From DATGFK01 sp040007395 (GTDB taxonomy: Bacteria; Chloroflexota; Anaerolineae; Aggregatilineales; UBA2796), in NCBI GenBank assembly GCA_040007395.1, contig JBDTVG010000278.1, forward strand, positions 1-26,055: a stretch of 26,055 nt of DNA, read 5' to 3'. Each line of letters starts with the position of its first letter. Within the stretch, counting starts at the first letter, position 1. Below, piece by piece: positions 1 through 7,682 of this stretch. Both the position numbers and the translations under genes were made by a program. Below the pieces are notes generated by a model that was not told where the DNA came from, ran no database searches, and worked only from the letters and a program-made list of their open reading frames with translations.

Positions 1-4
1 CATT

Positions 5-11
5 CCTCCTT
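5..11 (-). promoter_or_regulatory. Shine-Dalgarno sequence of a gene beyond the left edge
   Basis: On the minus strand the bases read AAGGAGG, a perfect ribosome binding site. The ATG at the very edge (positions 3-1) is only one base away, too close to be a good start, so the real start is probably just outside the window. This suggests another minus-strand gene follows the truncated photolyase within about 50 bases, probably in the same transcript. Confidence 0.4.
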
Positions 12-50
12 ATTCTATCTTCTTGGAGCATCCTTTTCTCTGGAATGGCC

Positions 51-1157
51 TTAGTGCATAACACGTTCTAAGCGCCAGTCAATCAACAGATCTTTGCACA
101 GAAACGAGGCCGCGATAAGACGAGCACGATTGTGCATCCAGCCCGTGAGACGCATCTGGCGCATCGCCGCATCTACGACTGGATACCCTGTACGGCCTTC
201 GCGCCATGCTGCCAGCCAATCGAGGTTATTGTCCCACATTAGCTTGTCGTAGATTGGGCGGAAGTTGTGTCGTACCGAACGTGGATTATTAGCAAGATTT
301 TGGTAGGAAAACTCACGCCATGTTAGCTCACTAATCCAACTATCGACGCTGCGTTGTTGCTCAAGCTCCGTTACTGCCCTTGCACTACGTTGGGCCGCCC
401 AATAGCAAGTACGTGGGCTAATCATGCCCCATCGCAAATATGGACTCAGAATTGCCGTGCCATCTGTCGCTAGCACATTTCGCTGATCGGCGTAACTGTA
501 GATAGGCTCAGCGACAAATTGTTCAAGGCGCTGGGCTGCCGCCGATTCACTCGGTGTTGCAATCGGTACTTGCACTGGAATACTGTTCAAGTCAGCCGCG
601 TTCGGGAACGGGATGCTATATAGAGTCGATGGCACATGCAACCGCTTGAGAAGATGGGGGTTATCGATAACTTCTGGTTTGGGCAGCTTATTCCATGCGG
701 TGCGATAGGGTGTGAAAACGCCGTAAGTTGTGCCTTGTCCTGTGACAACTTCGGGCAGTTCGTGAATGACCAGATCTTTGAACGACTGAACCTCGAAGCC
801 TTGTGATTGCAGCGCTACCATTACCGCTTGATCGCGTTCAGTGGCGTAAGGGCCATAGTCGCGATTGAAGTACACCCTGCTTGCGTCTGATTCGCGGCAT
901 ACAGCGATCAATTCTACGACAGGATCGCCGCGCCGTAGCACCAATGATGCACCATGCCGCCGTAAATCGCTATCCAGTATTCGCAATCCATCGAGCATCC
1001 ATGCGATACGTGGCCCCTGTACTCGTGGCAAGGAGAGCAATTTATCATCGAGCACATATACCGGGATCACTTCATCCGCGTCATTCAATGCGGCATTGAG
1101 CGCAGTATTATCGGCAAGTCTCAAATCGCGCCGACACCACCAGATGAGGCGCTTCAT
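51..1157 (-). CDS. phr: Class I deoxyribodipyrimidine photolyase, C-terminally truncated
   Basis: Family role: light-driven repair of cyclobutane pyrimidine dimers using FAD and an antenna chromophore. Seen: an N-terminal Rossmann-like antenna domain starting with the WWCRRDLRLADNTAL signature (residues about 6-20). An FAD/DNA-binding helical domain follows, with ILSPYLRWGMISP, ELTWREF and GYPVVDAAMRQM-TGWMHNRAR. The protein is 368 aa; the family is usually 430-480 aa. Homology stops just after DLLIDWRL, where the family continues with GExYF and the NNGGWQW segment. That segment holds FAD contacts and the inner electron-transfer Trp (W382 in E. coli). None of the three downstream frames restores the family sequence in the 50 nt left, so a rearrangement is likelier than a single frameshift. 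The ATG lies one base after the stop of the upstream oxidoreductase gene, so the two are one operon. Probably inactive as a photolyase, though a reduced-function product cannot be excluded. Confidence 0.85.
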   Translation of the reverse strand: MKRLIWWCRRDLRLADNTALNAALNDADEVIPVYVLDDKLLSLPRVQGPRIAWMLDGLRILDSDLRRHGASLVLRRGDPVVELIAVCRESDASRVYFNRDYGPYATERDQAVMVALQSQGFEVQSFKDLVIHELPEVVTGQGTTYGVFTPYRTAWNKLPKPEVIDNPHLLKRLHVPSTLYSIPFPNAADLNSIPVQVPIATPSESAAAQRLEQFVAEPIYSYADQRNVLATDGTAILSPYLRWGMISPRTCYWAAQRSARAVTELEQQRSVDSWISELTWREFSYQNLANNPRSVRHNFRPIYDKLMWDNNLDWLAAWREGRTGYPVVDAAMRQMRLTGWMHNRARLIAASFLCKDLLIDWRLERVMH

Positions 1158-1158
1158 G

Positions 1159-2703
1159 CTAATCGCCTACTTCAACTTGAGTCCAGCCGTTAACCGCGAC
1201 TGAGTGTTGCGAAGCACTGCGTTGGACTTCCGCGGCTACGCGCAAAGCTCCAGCGGTTACACCAGCCGTACTCTGACCGGGAAATATGCTATCCCCAACC
1301 AACCACACATTCGGAATACCTGTATGGGGGCCGCGGGCCTTGAAAAGACTCGTCTGGGCGAAACCGCCGACCATGCCGCCGGGTCGGCGCGTGAAATACT
1401 GGAAGGCCGACGGCGTACCGGGCATGATCAAGGTAGCATTCTGTCGCAAGCCGGGGATTACTCGTTCGGCTCCGTCCAGCAGTCGATCCCGGTAGTCGGC
1501 AACCCGCACCTCATAACCCGCCGGATCATGATTTTTGAGGTTCCACCACGCTTCGATATGAGTATGCGTCGAAAGTGTCATGGCTCGGAAGCCTTGTGGC
1601 GCACGCGAACTATCTTCGGGATCAGAAAGCGATACAAAGACCGAATTCCCATCGCCCAACGGTGTATTTAAATCCTTGACGATTTGAAAATGGTCGGAGT
1701 AGGTCGGTACGGCTGAAGCTGGTATACCGACATACAGTGTGAATGCGCCCCATGTACTGTCACGTTGAGCAACTTCGCGGCGCAACGAGGTAGGCGATTG
1801 GTCGCCTAGCAGTGTATTCAAAGCCCAAGGCGTGAGATTAGCCAGTACAATATCCGCTTCGTACTGATCGCCCTTGTTAGTTTCAAGGCGCATCGTGTGA
1901 TCAGGACGCACTTCCAATCGTGTCACCTCGTGCCGATAGTGGATCTGCCCACCCTGCGCCTTGAGCGCCTCTGCCAATGTCATGGCAATATTGCCGATGC
2001 CGCCTTGTACATGATACACGCCCGCACGGGGCAGATCGAGAGCGATGGTGCTGTACAGTGCGTTGGCATGTGCGCTGGTTGTCTGGGCGCTAATGAGCAA
2101 CTGTGCGTCGATAAAGGTTCGTGCCGAACCACTCCCCACACCAAGCACATCCAGCCAATGACCCATGCTGATCAACGCTAATGGCGCTAGCGGAATCATT
2201 TCTGGGCGGATCTTGGCAGCGAGCCGCAGTACGTCCGCTAATGATGACGGAGGCCATTCGGGCAAGCGTCCGGCGAAGCGCCAGACAGCGTCGGTGGCGT
2301 GTTCTTGCAGACCCCAGAAGTGGCGCAGTTCGGGAAGTTTCGACTCGCGTTCGTCGCGCCAGTGTGCATCATCGCCCCAGCGCGTGATCGTCCGATCTGG
2401 CAACTGGATCGTCCAAGCAGGTTCGGCGCGATGTACAGGCCATGCGATGTTCAACAGCTTGCTCACAATGTCATGGGGACCGCCGGGGTGGAATCCCCCC
2501 GCTAGAGTCGCGCCTGCGTCGAAGCGATAGCCCTTATGATAGAATGTTCCCGCGCAGCCGCCGGGATAAACGTGGGCTTCAAGCACCGTGACCTGAAAAC
2601 CTTCATGCGCCAATAGTGCTGCCGCCGTCAGACCGCCGATTCCCGCCCCAATCACCACGACCCGTTTGTTCAATGCCACACTGTCCTTATCTTGTCTCGC
2701 CAT
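1159..2703 (-). CDS. CrtI/CrtD-type FAD-dependent oxidoreductase (carotenoid desaturase-like)
   Basis: A 514-aa flavoprotein of the phytoene desaturase/amine oxidase superfamily. Seen: an N-terminal dinucleotide-binding fold VVVIGAGIGGLTAA (residues about 15-28) followed by the acidic residue of VLEAH (E42) and PGGCAG. Near the C-terminus is the family's second FAD motif, with NVWLVGDSIFPGQSTAGV. The overall pattern is closest to cyanobacterial C-3',4'-desaturase (CrtD) and related carotenoid isomerase/desaturase proteins. Substrate cannot be fixed from sequence, and no other carotenoid genes lie nearby. It overlaps nothing upstream and ends one base before the photolyase ATG, which implies translational coupling. 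Pairing with a photolyase fits a light-protection role (inference). A TATAAT box lies only 5 nt before the ATG, so the mRNA may be leaderless. Confidence 0.85.
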   Translation of the reverse strand: MARQDKDSVALNKRVVVIGAGIGGLTAAALLAHEGFQVTVLEAHVYPGGCAGTFYHKGYRFDAGATLAGGFHPGGPHDIVSKLLNIAWPVHRAEPAWTIQLPDRTITRWGDDAHWRDERESKLPELRHFWGLQEHATDAVWRFAGRLPEWPPSSLADVLRLAAKIRPEMIPLAPLALISMGHWLDVLGVGSGSARTFIDAQLLISAQTTSAHANALYSTIALDLPRAGVYHVQGGIGNIAMTLAEALKAQGGQIHYRHEVTRLEVRPDHTMRLETNKGDQYEADIVLANLTPWALNTLLGDQSPTSLRREVAQRDSTWGAFTLYVGIPASAVPTYSDHFQIVKDLNTPLGDGNSVFVSLSDPEDSSRAPQGFRAMTLSTHTHIEAWWNLKNHDPAGYEVRVADYRDRLLDGAERVIPGLRQNATLIMPGTPSAFQYFTRRPGGMVGGFAQTSLFKARGPHTGIPNVWLVGDSIFPGQSTAGVTAGALRVAAEVQRSASQHSVAVNGWTQVEVGD

Positions 2704-2708
2704 TCGAG

Positions 2709-2737
2709 ATTATAAGGGTGTGATCAGACGATGCAAA
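2709..2737 (-). promoter_or_regulatory. Promoter of the oxidoreductase-photolyase operon, possibly leaderless
   Basis: On the minus strand a perfect -10 box TATAAT (positions 2714-2709) is preceded, 16 bases upstream, by a weak -35-like TTGCAT. The -10 ends 5 nt before the ATG at 2703, so transcription would start at or next to the start codon. No Shine-Dalgarno sequence would be in the mRNA. Confidence 0.5.
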
Positions 2738-2767
2738 ATGTTTGTATAAGGCTTGGAATAGAAGTTA

Positions 2768-2795
2768 TTCAAGTAGAGTAATCGTAAGTTATAAT
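2768..2795 (+). promoter_or_regulatory. Promoter of the fused toxin-antitoxin gene
   Basis: A perfect TATAAT at 2790-2795 with a weak TTCAAG at 2768-2773, 16 bases apart. The expected transcript start is near 2801, giving a short leader of about 12 nt that contains GGAG (2805-2808) ahead of the ATG at 2814. It diverges from the oxidoreductase promoter in the same 110-bp gap. Confidence 0.5.
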
Positions 2796-2813
2796 CAGCT
2801 AAATGGAGATGGG

Positions 2814-3356
2814 ATGATGGTCACTATTGAGATTATTGGACATATTGATGAACATGGGCAACTAGCCTTTGAGCAGCCAACCAACTTACCACCCGGTGAC
2901 GTTCGGATCATCATTGAAACTATCGATGCACAAGCGGAAGCTACTGACGAAACATTGTGGGACGAACAGTTTCTAAGTTCACAAGATGTGCTAGATTTGC
3001 TAGCAAGTGAAGCCCGCCAAGAATATGCTGCCGGATTAACTGATGACTTCGATTCTGCTCCTGATCCAGATGATCGATTATCTATACATTCGAAGCGTAC
3101 CAGACGCTTCTGCGAATTACTTAGAGCCTTACCCGCCGACATCAAGCAACAAGCTTATGCTGCATACTGTTTGTTCAAGCAAAAGCCTCATCATCCTAGC
3201 CTCCACTTTAAACATATTCTCGCCAGACATCCCTTTTACTCGGTACGAATGGGAGCAGGGTATCGGGCAATTTGGTTACGCAGGGAAATTGACCTAATTA
3301 TCTGGGTGTGGATCGGCTCGCACGCTGAGTACGATAAAATACTTCTTGGCTTGTAG
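2814..3356 (+). CDS. Single-chain antitoxin-toxin fusion (RelE/ParE-like toxin domain)
   Basis: A 180-aa protein from ATG 2814 (GGAG five bases upstream; ATG 2817 is equally possible; a more distant TTG at 2742 precedes the likely promoter and is unlikely). Residues 1 to about 88 look like a short antitoxin of the type common in Cyanobacteria and Chloroflexota: a beta-rich start (VTIEIIGHIDEHGQL, NLPPGDVRIIIE) followed by an acidic tail (LTDDFDSAPDPDD). Residues about 92-180 look like the partner RelE/ParE-family toxin: SKRTRRF, then HHPSLHFKHI, YSVRMGAGYRAIW and WIGSHAEYDKIL, the usual order in that family. These parts are normally two genes. Here the frame is continuous, with no stop and no ATG/GTG/TTG start at the junction (about 3060-3095). 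Toxins of this family act as ribosome-dependent RNases or gyrase poisons; which applies is unknown. The domain split is my recognition, not a database match. Confidence 0.75.
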   Translation: MMVTIEIIGHIDEHGQLAFEQPTNLPPGDVRIIIETIDAQAEATDETLWDEQFLSSQDVLDLLASEARQEYAAGLTDDFDSAPDPDDRLSIHSKRTRRFCELLRALPADIKQQAYAAYCLFKQKPHHPSLHFKHILARHPFYSVRMGAGYRAIWLRREIDLIIWVWIGSHAEYDKILLGL

Positions 3357-3385
3357 AGAAGCATTCTTTGCTACTCAAAAATAGT

Positions 3386-4492
3386 TCAACCCCTTCCGTA
3401 TTTGATAATATAGTGGCGCATCGTTTTTGCCTGAGGGTGGTTCGCGTTAAGTTCAAGGCAGCGGCGGTAATCGGCAATCGCGTTTGTCCAATCTTCTTTC
3501 TTGGTGTACGCATTCCCTCGATTATAGTAAAACTCGGCATCATCGGGTTTAAGGCGGATGGCCTCGAAGTAATCCTTGATTGCGCCATCTAAATCCCCTT
3601 TAGCGGCGCGGGCATCTCCCCGACTATCATAGGCAATAGCAAAGTCGGGTTTGAGCCGGATCGCTTCGGTGCAATCAATGATCGCGCTGTCTGGGTCGCC
3701 ACTGAGCACGCGAACATAGCCCCGATTGTTATAGGGAAGGGCGGAATTGGGTCTGAGCCGAATTGCTTCTGAATAGTCGGTAATTGCACCTGCCCAATCC
3801 CCCTTGTTTTGGCGGGCAATTCCACGATTGTTGAAGGCAGTAGGGTTGTTGGGGCGAAGCCGGATCGACTCTGAATAATCGGCAATGATGCCATCTAAGT
3901 CATTTCCGGGACGAGCGAGGGCACGACGGAAATATTCTTGCGCCGTTAATTGTTTCTCGGTCACGGCGGGGGTGACATCAAGTTCGTGTTTGGCGCTGGC
4001 AACTTCGGCAGCCGCCGCCGATGAAGGGGTCGTTAAAGTCAGCGTGATCGGCTTCAGATAGTTTTCGACCACATCCTGCATGGCATATTTGAAGTATTTA
4101 AGCTGGTTAATCGGAAGCTCAACCATATTGAAGCCCCGAATGGTTGTCGCAAGATGCGGCAGATAGCGCTCCAAATCATCAAAGTCGAAGTCTGGTGTAT
4201 GGAGCGGGATCAGGACTCGATTTAGCGACAGCGCATGTTCGATCTCACGACGCACCCAATCGTTTGAATCGGTACAACGATCTAATGTATTAGGGGTAAA
4301 GATAGGCATGAAATAGGGACGTGCCGCGATTTGACCCAGAATGATCTCGCCAAACTGACCGGCTTTGATCGACTCTGTATCATAGAAAGCATCAACGTGG
4401 CTGGCGCTCAAGTGTTGGTAAACCGCCAGAACATAGATCCCGGCAACATCGCGGCGGTAGCTGATGAATACACTGTTGGAAGGAGTCGTCAT
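3386..4492 (-). CDS. TIR domain-TPR repeat protein
   Basis: A 368-aa predicted cytoplasmic protein. Residues about 6-145 form a TIR domain: SVFISYRRDVAG at the start, a DTESIKAGQFGE box, and DWVRREIEHAL. Within the last, Glu83 sits where bacterial TIR NADases carry the catalytic glutamate. After an Ala-rich linker (about 155-180), residues 183-352 hold about five TPR repeats, with recurrent GDWAGAITDYSEAIRLRP-like units about 34 residues apart. TIR domains either cleave NAD+ or act as scaffolds; TPRs bind partner proteins. The gene starts 26 nt after the histidine kinase stop on the same strand, so the two are probably co-transcribed. No strong Shine-Dalgarno precedes the ATG, as expected if translation is coupled. 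Its stop is 29 nt from the convergent toxin-antitoxin gene. A role in defence is only a possibility; no other defence gene is adjacent. Confidence 0.85.
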   Translation of the reverse strand: MTTPSNSVFISYRRDVAGIYVLAVYQHLSASHVDAFYDTESIKAGQFGEIILGQIAARPYFMPIFTPNTLDRCTDSNDWVRREIEHALSLNRVLIPLHTPDFDFDDLERYLPHLATTIRGFNMVELPINQLKYFKYAMQDVVENYLKPITLTLTTPSSAAAAEVASAKHELDVTPAVTEKQLTAQEYFRRALARPGNDLDGIIADYSESIRLRPNNPTAFNNRGIARQNKGDWAGAITDYSEAIRLRPNSALPYNNRGYVRVLSGDPDSAIIDCTEAIRLKPDFAIAYDSRGDARAAKGDLDGAIKDYFEAIRLKPDDAEFYYNRGNAYTKKEDWTNAIADYRRCLELNANHPQAKTMRHYIIKYGRG

Positions 4493-4518
4493 AGCGTCTC
4501 GTACAGAGTCAAAAACGC

Positions 4519-6192
4519 TTATCTCGCGCTAGCCTGATCTTCAGTCAGTCCCTCAGTCGGGTGCAGAGGCAAGATCATCCCGAAAATACTGCCCTTGTTG
4601 ATCTCGCTCTGGACAAAGACATGACCTTGATGCTTTTCGACCACCGATTTGACAATCGCCAGCCCCAAGCCTGTACCTTGCACTTTTTCCTCGGTGCGGC
4701 GCACACGGTAAAAGCGATCAAACAAGCGCGTCTGCTCTTCCAATGGAATACCCGGCCCGTTATCCTCAACCTGAATCACAACGTCTGTCCCACGTAGTTC
4801 GGCCCGAATCGCGATTTTGCCGCCACGCGGGGTGTATTTATGGGCGTTGCTCAGGAGGTTGAGCAGCGCACGATACAACCAGCGCTCGTCGCCATGATAC
4901 GGCGGCAAAGTCTGATCGACGATGAGCGCCAGAGTCTGATCTTGACGCTGCATGACAGGCCGCATATCGATCACACAGCGCTCGATCAGGTCGGGGACGC
5001 TCACCTGCTCGTAGCGTAGATCAACCCCGCTCTCGATGTGTTCCAAATTCATCAGGTCGTCGATCAACATTTGCATCCGATTGATGCCTTGCATAGCGAT
5101 CTCAAAGACCTCTTGCTCAGTGTCCGTCGGATCTTTCCAGTGCTTGTTAAGCATGGTCAATGCACTCAGCGTTACCGCCAATGGGTTACGCAGATCGTGC
5201 GCCGCCGTCTGGATAAATTGCAGTCGTGCCCGTTCCGCTTCTTTCATGTGGGTGATGTCCTGAAAGATCACGACCCATCCTTCGGCTTGCTGGTCATCCA
5301 GCCCCGGACGTGAATAGACAGGCGACACGACAGCAGCCAGATAACGTCCATTTTCCAACGGCACTTCAAAGGTCTTCCAGTTGTTAGCTGGGTCGAGTAC
5401 TTCGCGCAGCTTTTTGCTCAACACAGGCGGCAGCGATGCTTCGCGGAGCGGTTGCCCAATCATCGCGCTGGCACTAATCTGGAATAGTGTTTCGGCAGCG
5501 TGATTGATCAAGTTGATCTTGCCATGATGGTCAGTGGCGATAATCGCGTCCGCGGTTGATTGCAGCACTGCTTCCAACCGACTCTGCTGCTCACGTACCG
5601 ACTCGTACAGTAGCGCATTGTCCAGCGCCAACCCTACCTGATCGGCAATAGCCTTTAGGACGTTGATCTGGTTATCATCGAAGTTGTAGAGTGTATAGCT
5701 TATCACGCTCAAAATACCGATCACTTTGCCGCGTGCGTGCATAGGAGCCAATGCTTGGGATTGCACCTTTTCTTCGGTAATCGCAGGGACAACTAGGCGC
5801 GGGTCTTTCGACGGATCGCCCGTAATGATCACTTCATCGTTTGCAACAGCCTGACCGGAAAGCCCTTGCCCCAACTTGATCCGCATCGGCTGTGTGACAA
5901 AATCCTGTTTCCAGCCGCGTTGCGCCCGCAACACGAGTTCTCCGGCAGCAGTATCGACCAGACTGATCCCACTTGCATCGACGGGAATCACTGATAAAAC
6001 GGCATCCAGTGCTGTTTGCAGGGTCACGTTTAGATCAAGTGACTGACTGACAGCGGTTGTGACATTGTTAATCGCGGCGATTTGTCCGGTCTGGCGTTTG
6101 ACTTCCTCAAGCAGTTGTTTATGGCTAGGGGATAGGCTGCTACGTTTCGATTTGGCTGTGTCAACCATGCTGGTGCTTGCCCTCAAACTCAC
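4519..6192 (-). CDS. GAF-PAS sensor histidine kinase
   Basis: A 557-aa soluble kinase with no membrane segment. Domains in order: a short coiled start, a GAF domain (about 35-195), a PAS domain (about 203-315), HisKA with the H-box AAHDLRNPL (His332), and a HATPase_c domain. The latter has N-box NLLSNAHKYTP (about 445-455), G1 box DNGPGIP (477-483), F-box FDRFYRV and G2 box GTGLGLAIVK (from 506). All catalytic motifs look intact. It is expected to autophosphorylate on His332 in response to a cytoplasmic ligand or redox cue bound by GAF/PAS. No cognate response regulator is adjacent. The GTG start at 6192 is the longest choice; ATG at 6168 (residue 9) is an alternative. The TIR-TPR gene follows after 26 nt, an unusual downstream partner for a kinase. 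Confidence 0.93.
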   Translation of the reverse strand: MSLRASTSMVDTAKSKRSSLSPSHKQLLEEVKRQTGQIAAINNVTTAVSQSLDLNVTLQTALDAVLSVIPVDASGISLVDTAAGELVLRAQRGWKQDFVTQPMRIKLGQGLSGQAVANDEVIITGDPSKDPRLVVPAITEEKVQSQALAPMHARGKVIGILSVISYTLYNFDDNQINVLKAIADQVGLALDNALLYESVREQQSRLEAVLQSTADAIIATDHHGKINLINHAAETLFQISASAMIGQPLREASLPPVLSKKLREVLDPANNWKTFEVPLENGRYLAAVVSPVYSRPGLDDQQAEGWVVIFQDITHMKEAERARLQFIQTAAHDLRNPLAVTLSALTMLNKHWKDPTDTEQEVFEIAMQGINRMQMLIDDLMNLEHIESGVDLRYEQVSVPDLIERCVIDMRPVMQRQDQTLALIVDQTLPPYHGDERWLYRALLNLLSNAHKYTPRGGKIAIRAELRGTDVVIQVEDNGPGIPLEEQTRLFDRFYRVRRTEEKVQGTGLGLAIVKSVVEKHQGHVFVQSEINKGSIFGMILPLHPTEGLTEDQASAR

Positions 6193-6234
6193 TGTCTCAC
6201 TTGATAATGAATAGAAAAATCCTATAGCGTTTGC

Positions 6235-6240
6235 ATTATA
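6235..6240 (-). promoter_or_regulatory. -10 box of the kinase/TIR-TPR operon
   Basis: On the minus strand a perfect TATAAT lies about 43 bases before the GTG start at 6192. The region about 17 bases upstream has only a weak -35 match (TTATGA-like). The gap 6193-6313 also contains an imperfect AT-rich inverted repeat (CATAAATGA with TCATTTTTATG) that could serve as a weak end for the thyX transcript. Confidence 0.45.
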
Positions 6241-6313
6241 TCGGAGATCGTAAAAATTTCATAACGAGCACATAAATGAAACGATTGGTCATTTTTATGA
6301 GTCCCCGTTGTCG

Positions 6314-7030
6314 TCAGCCCTTGCTCCGATATAGCTCGAAAGCCTCTGCTGTCCACGGTAGGGCAGGCTTGAAAAAATGCTCATAGATCGCAGCGGCATA
6401 AACACGGATCTCAAATTGCGCGTCGTCAGCCATTCGCAACCGCAGAAAGTGCATCAAATTATGTGCATCGACTTTGATCACGCCTGTGTAGTACACCGCG
6501 AAACCCGGTAGAAACAATCGCGCCATTTCGCGTGAAACACCTTTTTCAAGTGCAGTAGTATACAGTCTATAGCCGCGTGCATAATGTTCCAATAGTTCTT
6601 GTGTCAGCGCTTCGCCGTCAGGATCGCCGAGCGTGCCTTCGCTAGCCTGTTTGTTATTGCTAGCCTGTTTGCGCCAAACATCAGGAACGTAAAAGTCGCT
6701 TTCCTCAAAGGCTGAATAGCGCCCACTCGACATATTGATCGACAGTGTGCGATGCCTGACCAATTGCCAAAAAGTGAGCAGTGGGGCGCGAATCAGGAAC
6801 TTGAATTCGACCATCTCAAACGGCGATGTATGTTGGTGACGCATCAGGTAGAACAGCAGCTTCTTATCTTTCTCTGGCCCTTTGCTTTCACCGAGGAACG
6901 AAGTACGTGCTGCGTTGACAATTGCCAGATCGTTGCCCATCAGATCTTGCAGTTCGACGAACCCTTTATCCAGAACCTTGATCCTTGTACCAACGAATGC
7001 GGGTAATTTATCTTGTATACTATCTGCCAA
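6314..7030 (-). CDS. thyX: Flavin-dependent thymidylate synthase
   Basis: ThyX methylates dUMP to dTMP using methylenetetrahydrofolate, with FAD and NADPH as reductant; it replaces ThyA. Seen: the diagnostic ThyX motif RHRTLSINMSSGRYS (residues 92-106 of the 238-aa form), an upstream NAARTSF segment, MRHQHTSPFEM (FAD-site region) and the C-terminal RMADDAQFEIR dUMP-site region. The start is not obvious. A GTG at 7060 is possible, but the TTG at 7030 has GGGGA six bases upstream and overlaps the previous gene by only 11 nt, so I chose it. The overlap places thyX last in the ruvA operon. It carries a small in-frame repeat (KQASNN-KQAS) in a loop between the motif and the next helix. Confidence 0.95.
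   Translation of the reverse strand: MADSIQDKLPAFVGTRIKVLDKGFVELQDLMGNDLAIVNAARTSFLGESKGPEKDKKLLFYLMRHQHTSPFEMVEFKFLIRAPLLTFWQLVRHRTLSINMSSGRYSAFEESDFYVPDVWRKQASNNKQASEGTLGDPDGEALTQELLEHYARGYRLYTTALEKGVSREMARLFLPGFAVYYTGVIKVDAHNLMHFLRLRMADDAQFEIRVYAAAIYEHFFKPALPWTAEAFELYRSKG
6641..6671. repeat. Short direct repeat inside thyX (13 bp, period 18 bp)
   Basis: GCTAGCCTGTTTG occurs at 6641-6653 and again at 6659-6671. The 18-bp period keeps the reading frame and gives KQASNNKQAS in ThyX. It looks like a small tandem duplication in a surface loop. Confidence 0.7.
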
Positions 7031-7682
7031 AGTTTGTCCCCAAAATACTCGCGAAAACACGGAAGATAATCATCACGTACAGCGGTGTTGCTAACACGCC
7101 TAGCAGCAGCAGAATCAAATTGCGAGTTCGGCGGCGCTTGGCCCATGCAATAACAAACTCTGGAGTCAGCGTTAACGGATTCCCATTTAACGCCTGCAAT
7201 TGTGCGCCAAGCAGCGCCTCAAGTTCCCTAGCCTGGTTGACTTCCTCAGTAACCACAAGGCTGCGGCGTGGACGCTGATCTATGGGATGTGCATCAGTAA
7301 GCGCTAGTGACCCCGACCCAACGGGTTTCTCCGGCGCTGCTTGTACATAAGCGACAACTAATTTATTCGTTGGCAGGAGTGCTATCCCTTCCACAATGGC
7401 ATAGTCAATGCAGCGAGTCCGACCAGTGAGGGGATTCTGGATCAATAGCTGATTATCGGCAAGTGTCACACCGCGCCCCCGCCGCTGCCATTGCATGATC
7501 GCCCATAGGGTGGGGCCTGCTGCAATCGAAAGCAATAGCAATCGCACGATAAGTACATTAAAAAATAATGCCAGCACTAGCGGCACGATGGCAATGAGTA
7601 CAGCATCGCGTAGCGGTTCAGTAAGGTACTCAAAAAACGCTGTATCGATAGTTTCGGCGCTAGGCTTGGCGCTAGGATTCAT
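7020..7682 (-). CDS. Membrane protein with a PH-like core, function unknown
   Basis: A 220-aa protein from ATG 7682; that ATG overlaps the stop of the PqqD-like gene by 11 nt, so an upstream start at 7754 is unlikely. Seen: two hydrophobic segments near the N-terminus (AVLIAIVPLVLALFFNVLIV and LLLLSIAAGPTLWAIM), and a soluble beta-rich middle starting GVTLADNQLLIQNPLTG with a Pro-rich loop. One or two hydrophobic segments follow near the C-terminus (LILLLLGVLATPLYVMIIF) after a basic KRRRTR stretch. The middle resembles bacterial PH-like (YdbT/DUF) membrane proteins, but I do not recognise the family with certainty. It is sandwiched with overlaps between the PqqD-like gene and thyX, so it is co-translated with them. 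Confidence 0.75.
   Translation of the reverse strand: MNPSAKPSAETIDTAFFEYLTEPLRDAVLIAIVPLVLALFFNVLIVRLLLLSIAAGPTLWAIMQWQRRGRGVTLADNQLLIQNPLTGRTRCIDYAIVEGIALLPTNKLVVAYVQAAPEKPVGSGSLALTDAHPIDQRPRRSLVVTEEVNQARELEALLGAQLQALNGNPLTLTPEFVIAWAKRRRTRNLILLLLGVLATPLYVMIIFRVFASILGTNFGR

Noticed and set aside
1..3. ATG at the extreme left edge (minus strand) as the start of the next gene
   Set aside because: It is one base from the AAGGAGG ribosome site, too close to work well; the real start is probably outside.
2814..6192. Calling the toxin-antitoxin fusion, TIR-TPR and kinase a phage-defence island
   Set aside because: The strands converge and the set holds no recognised defence core gene; only the kinase/TIR pair shares an operon.
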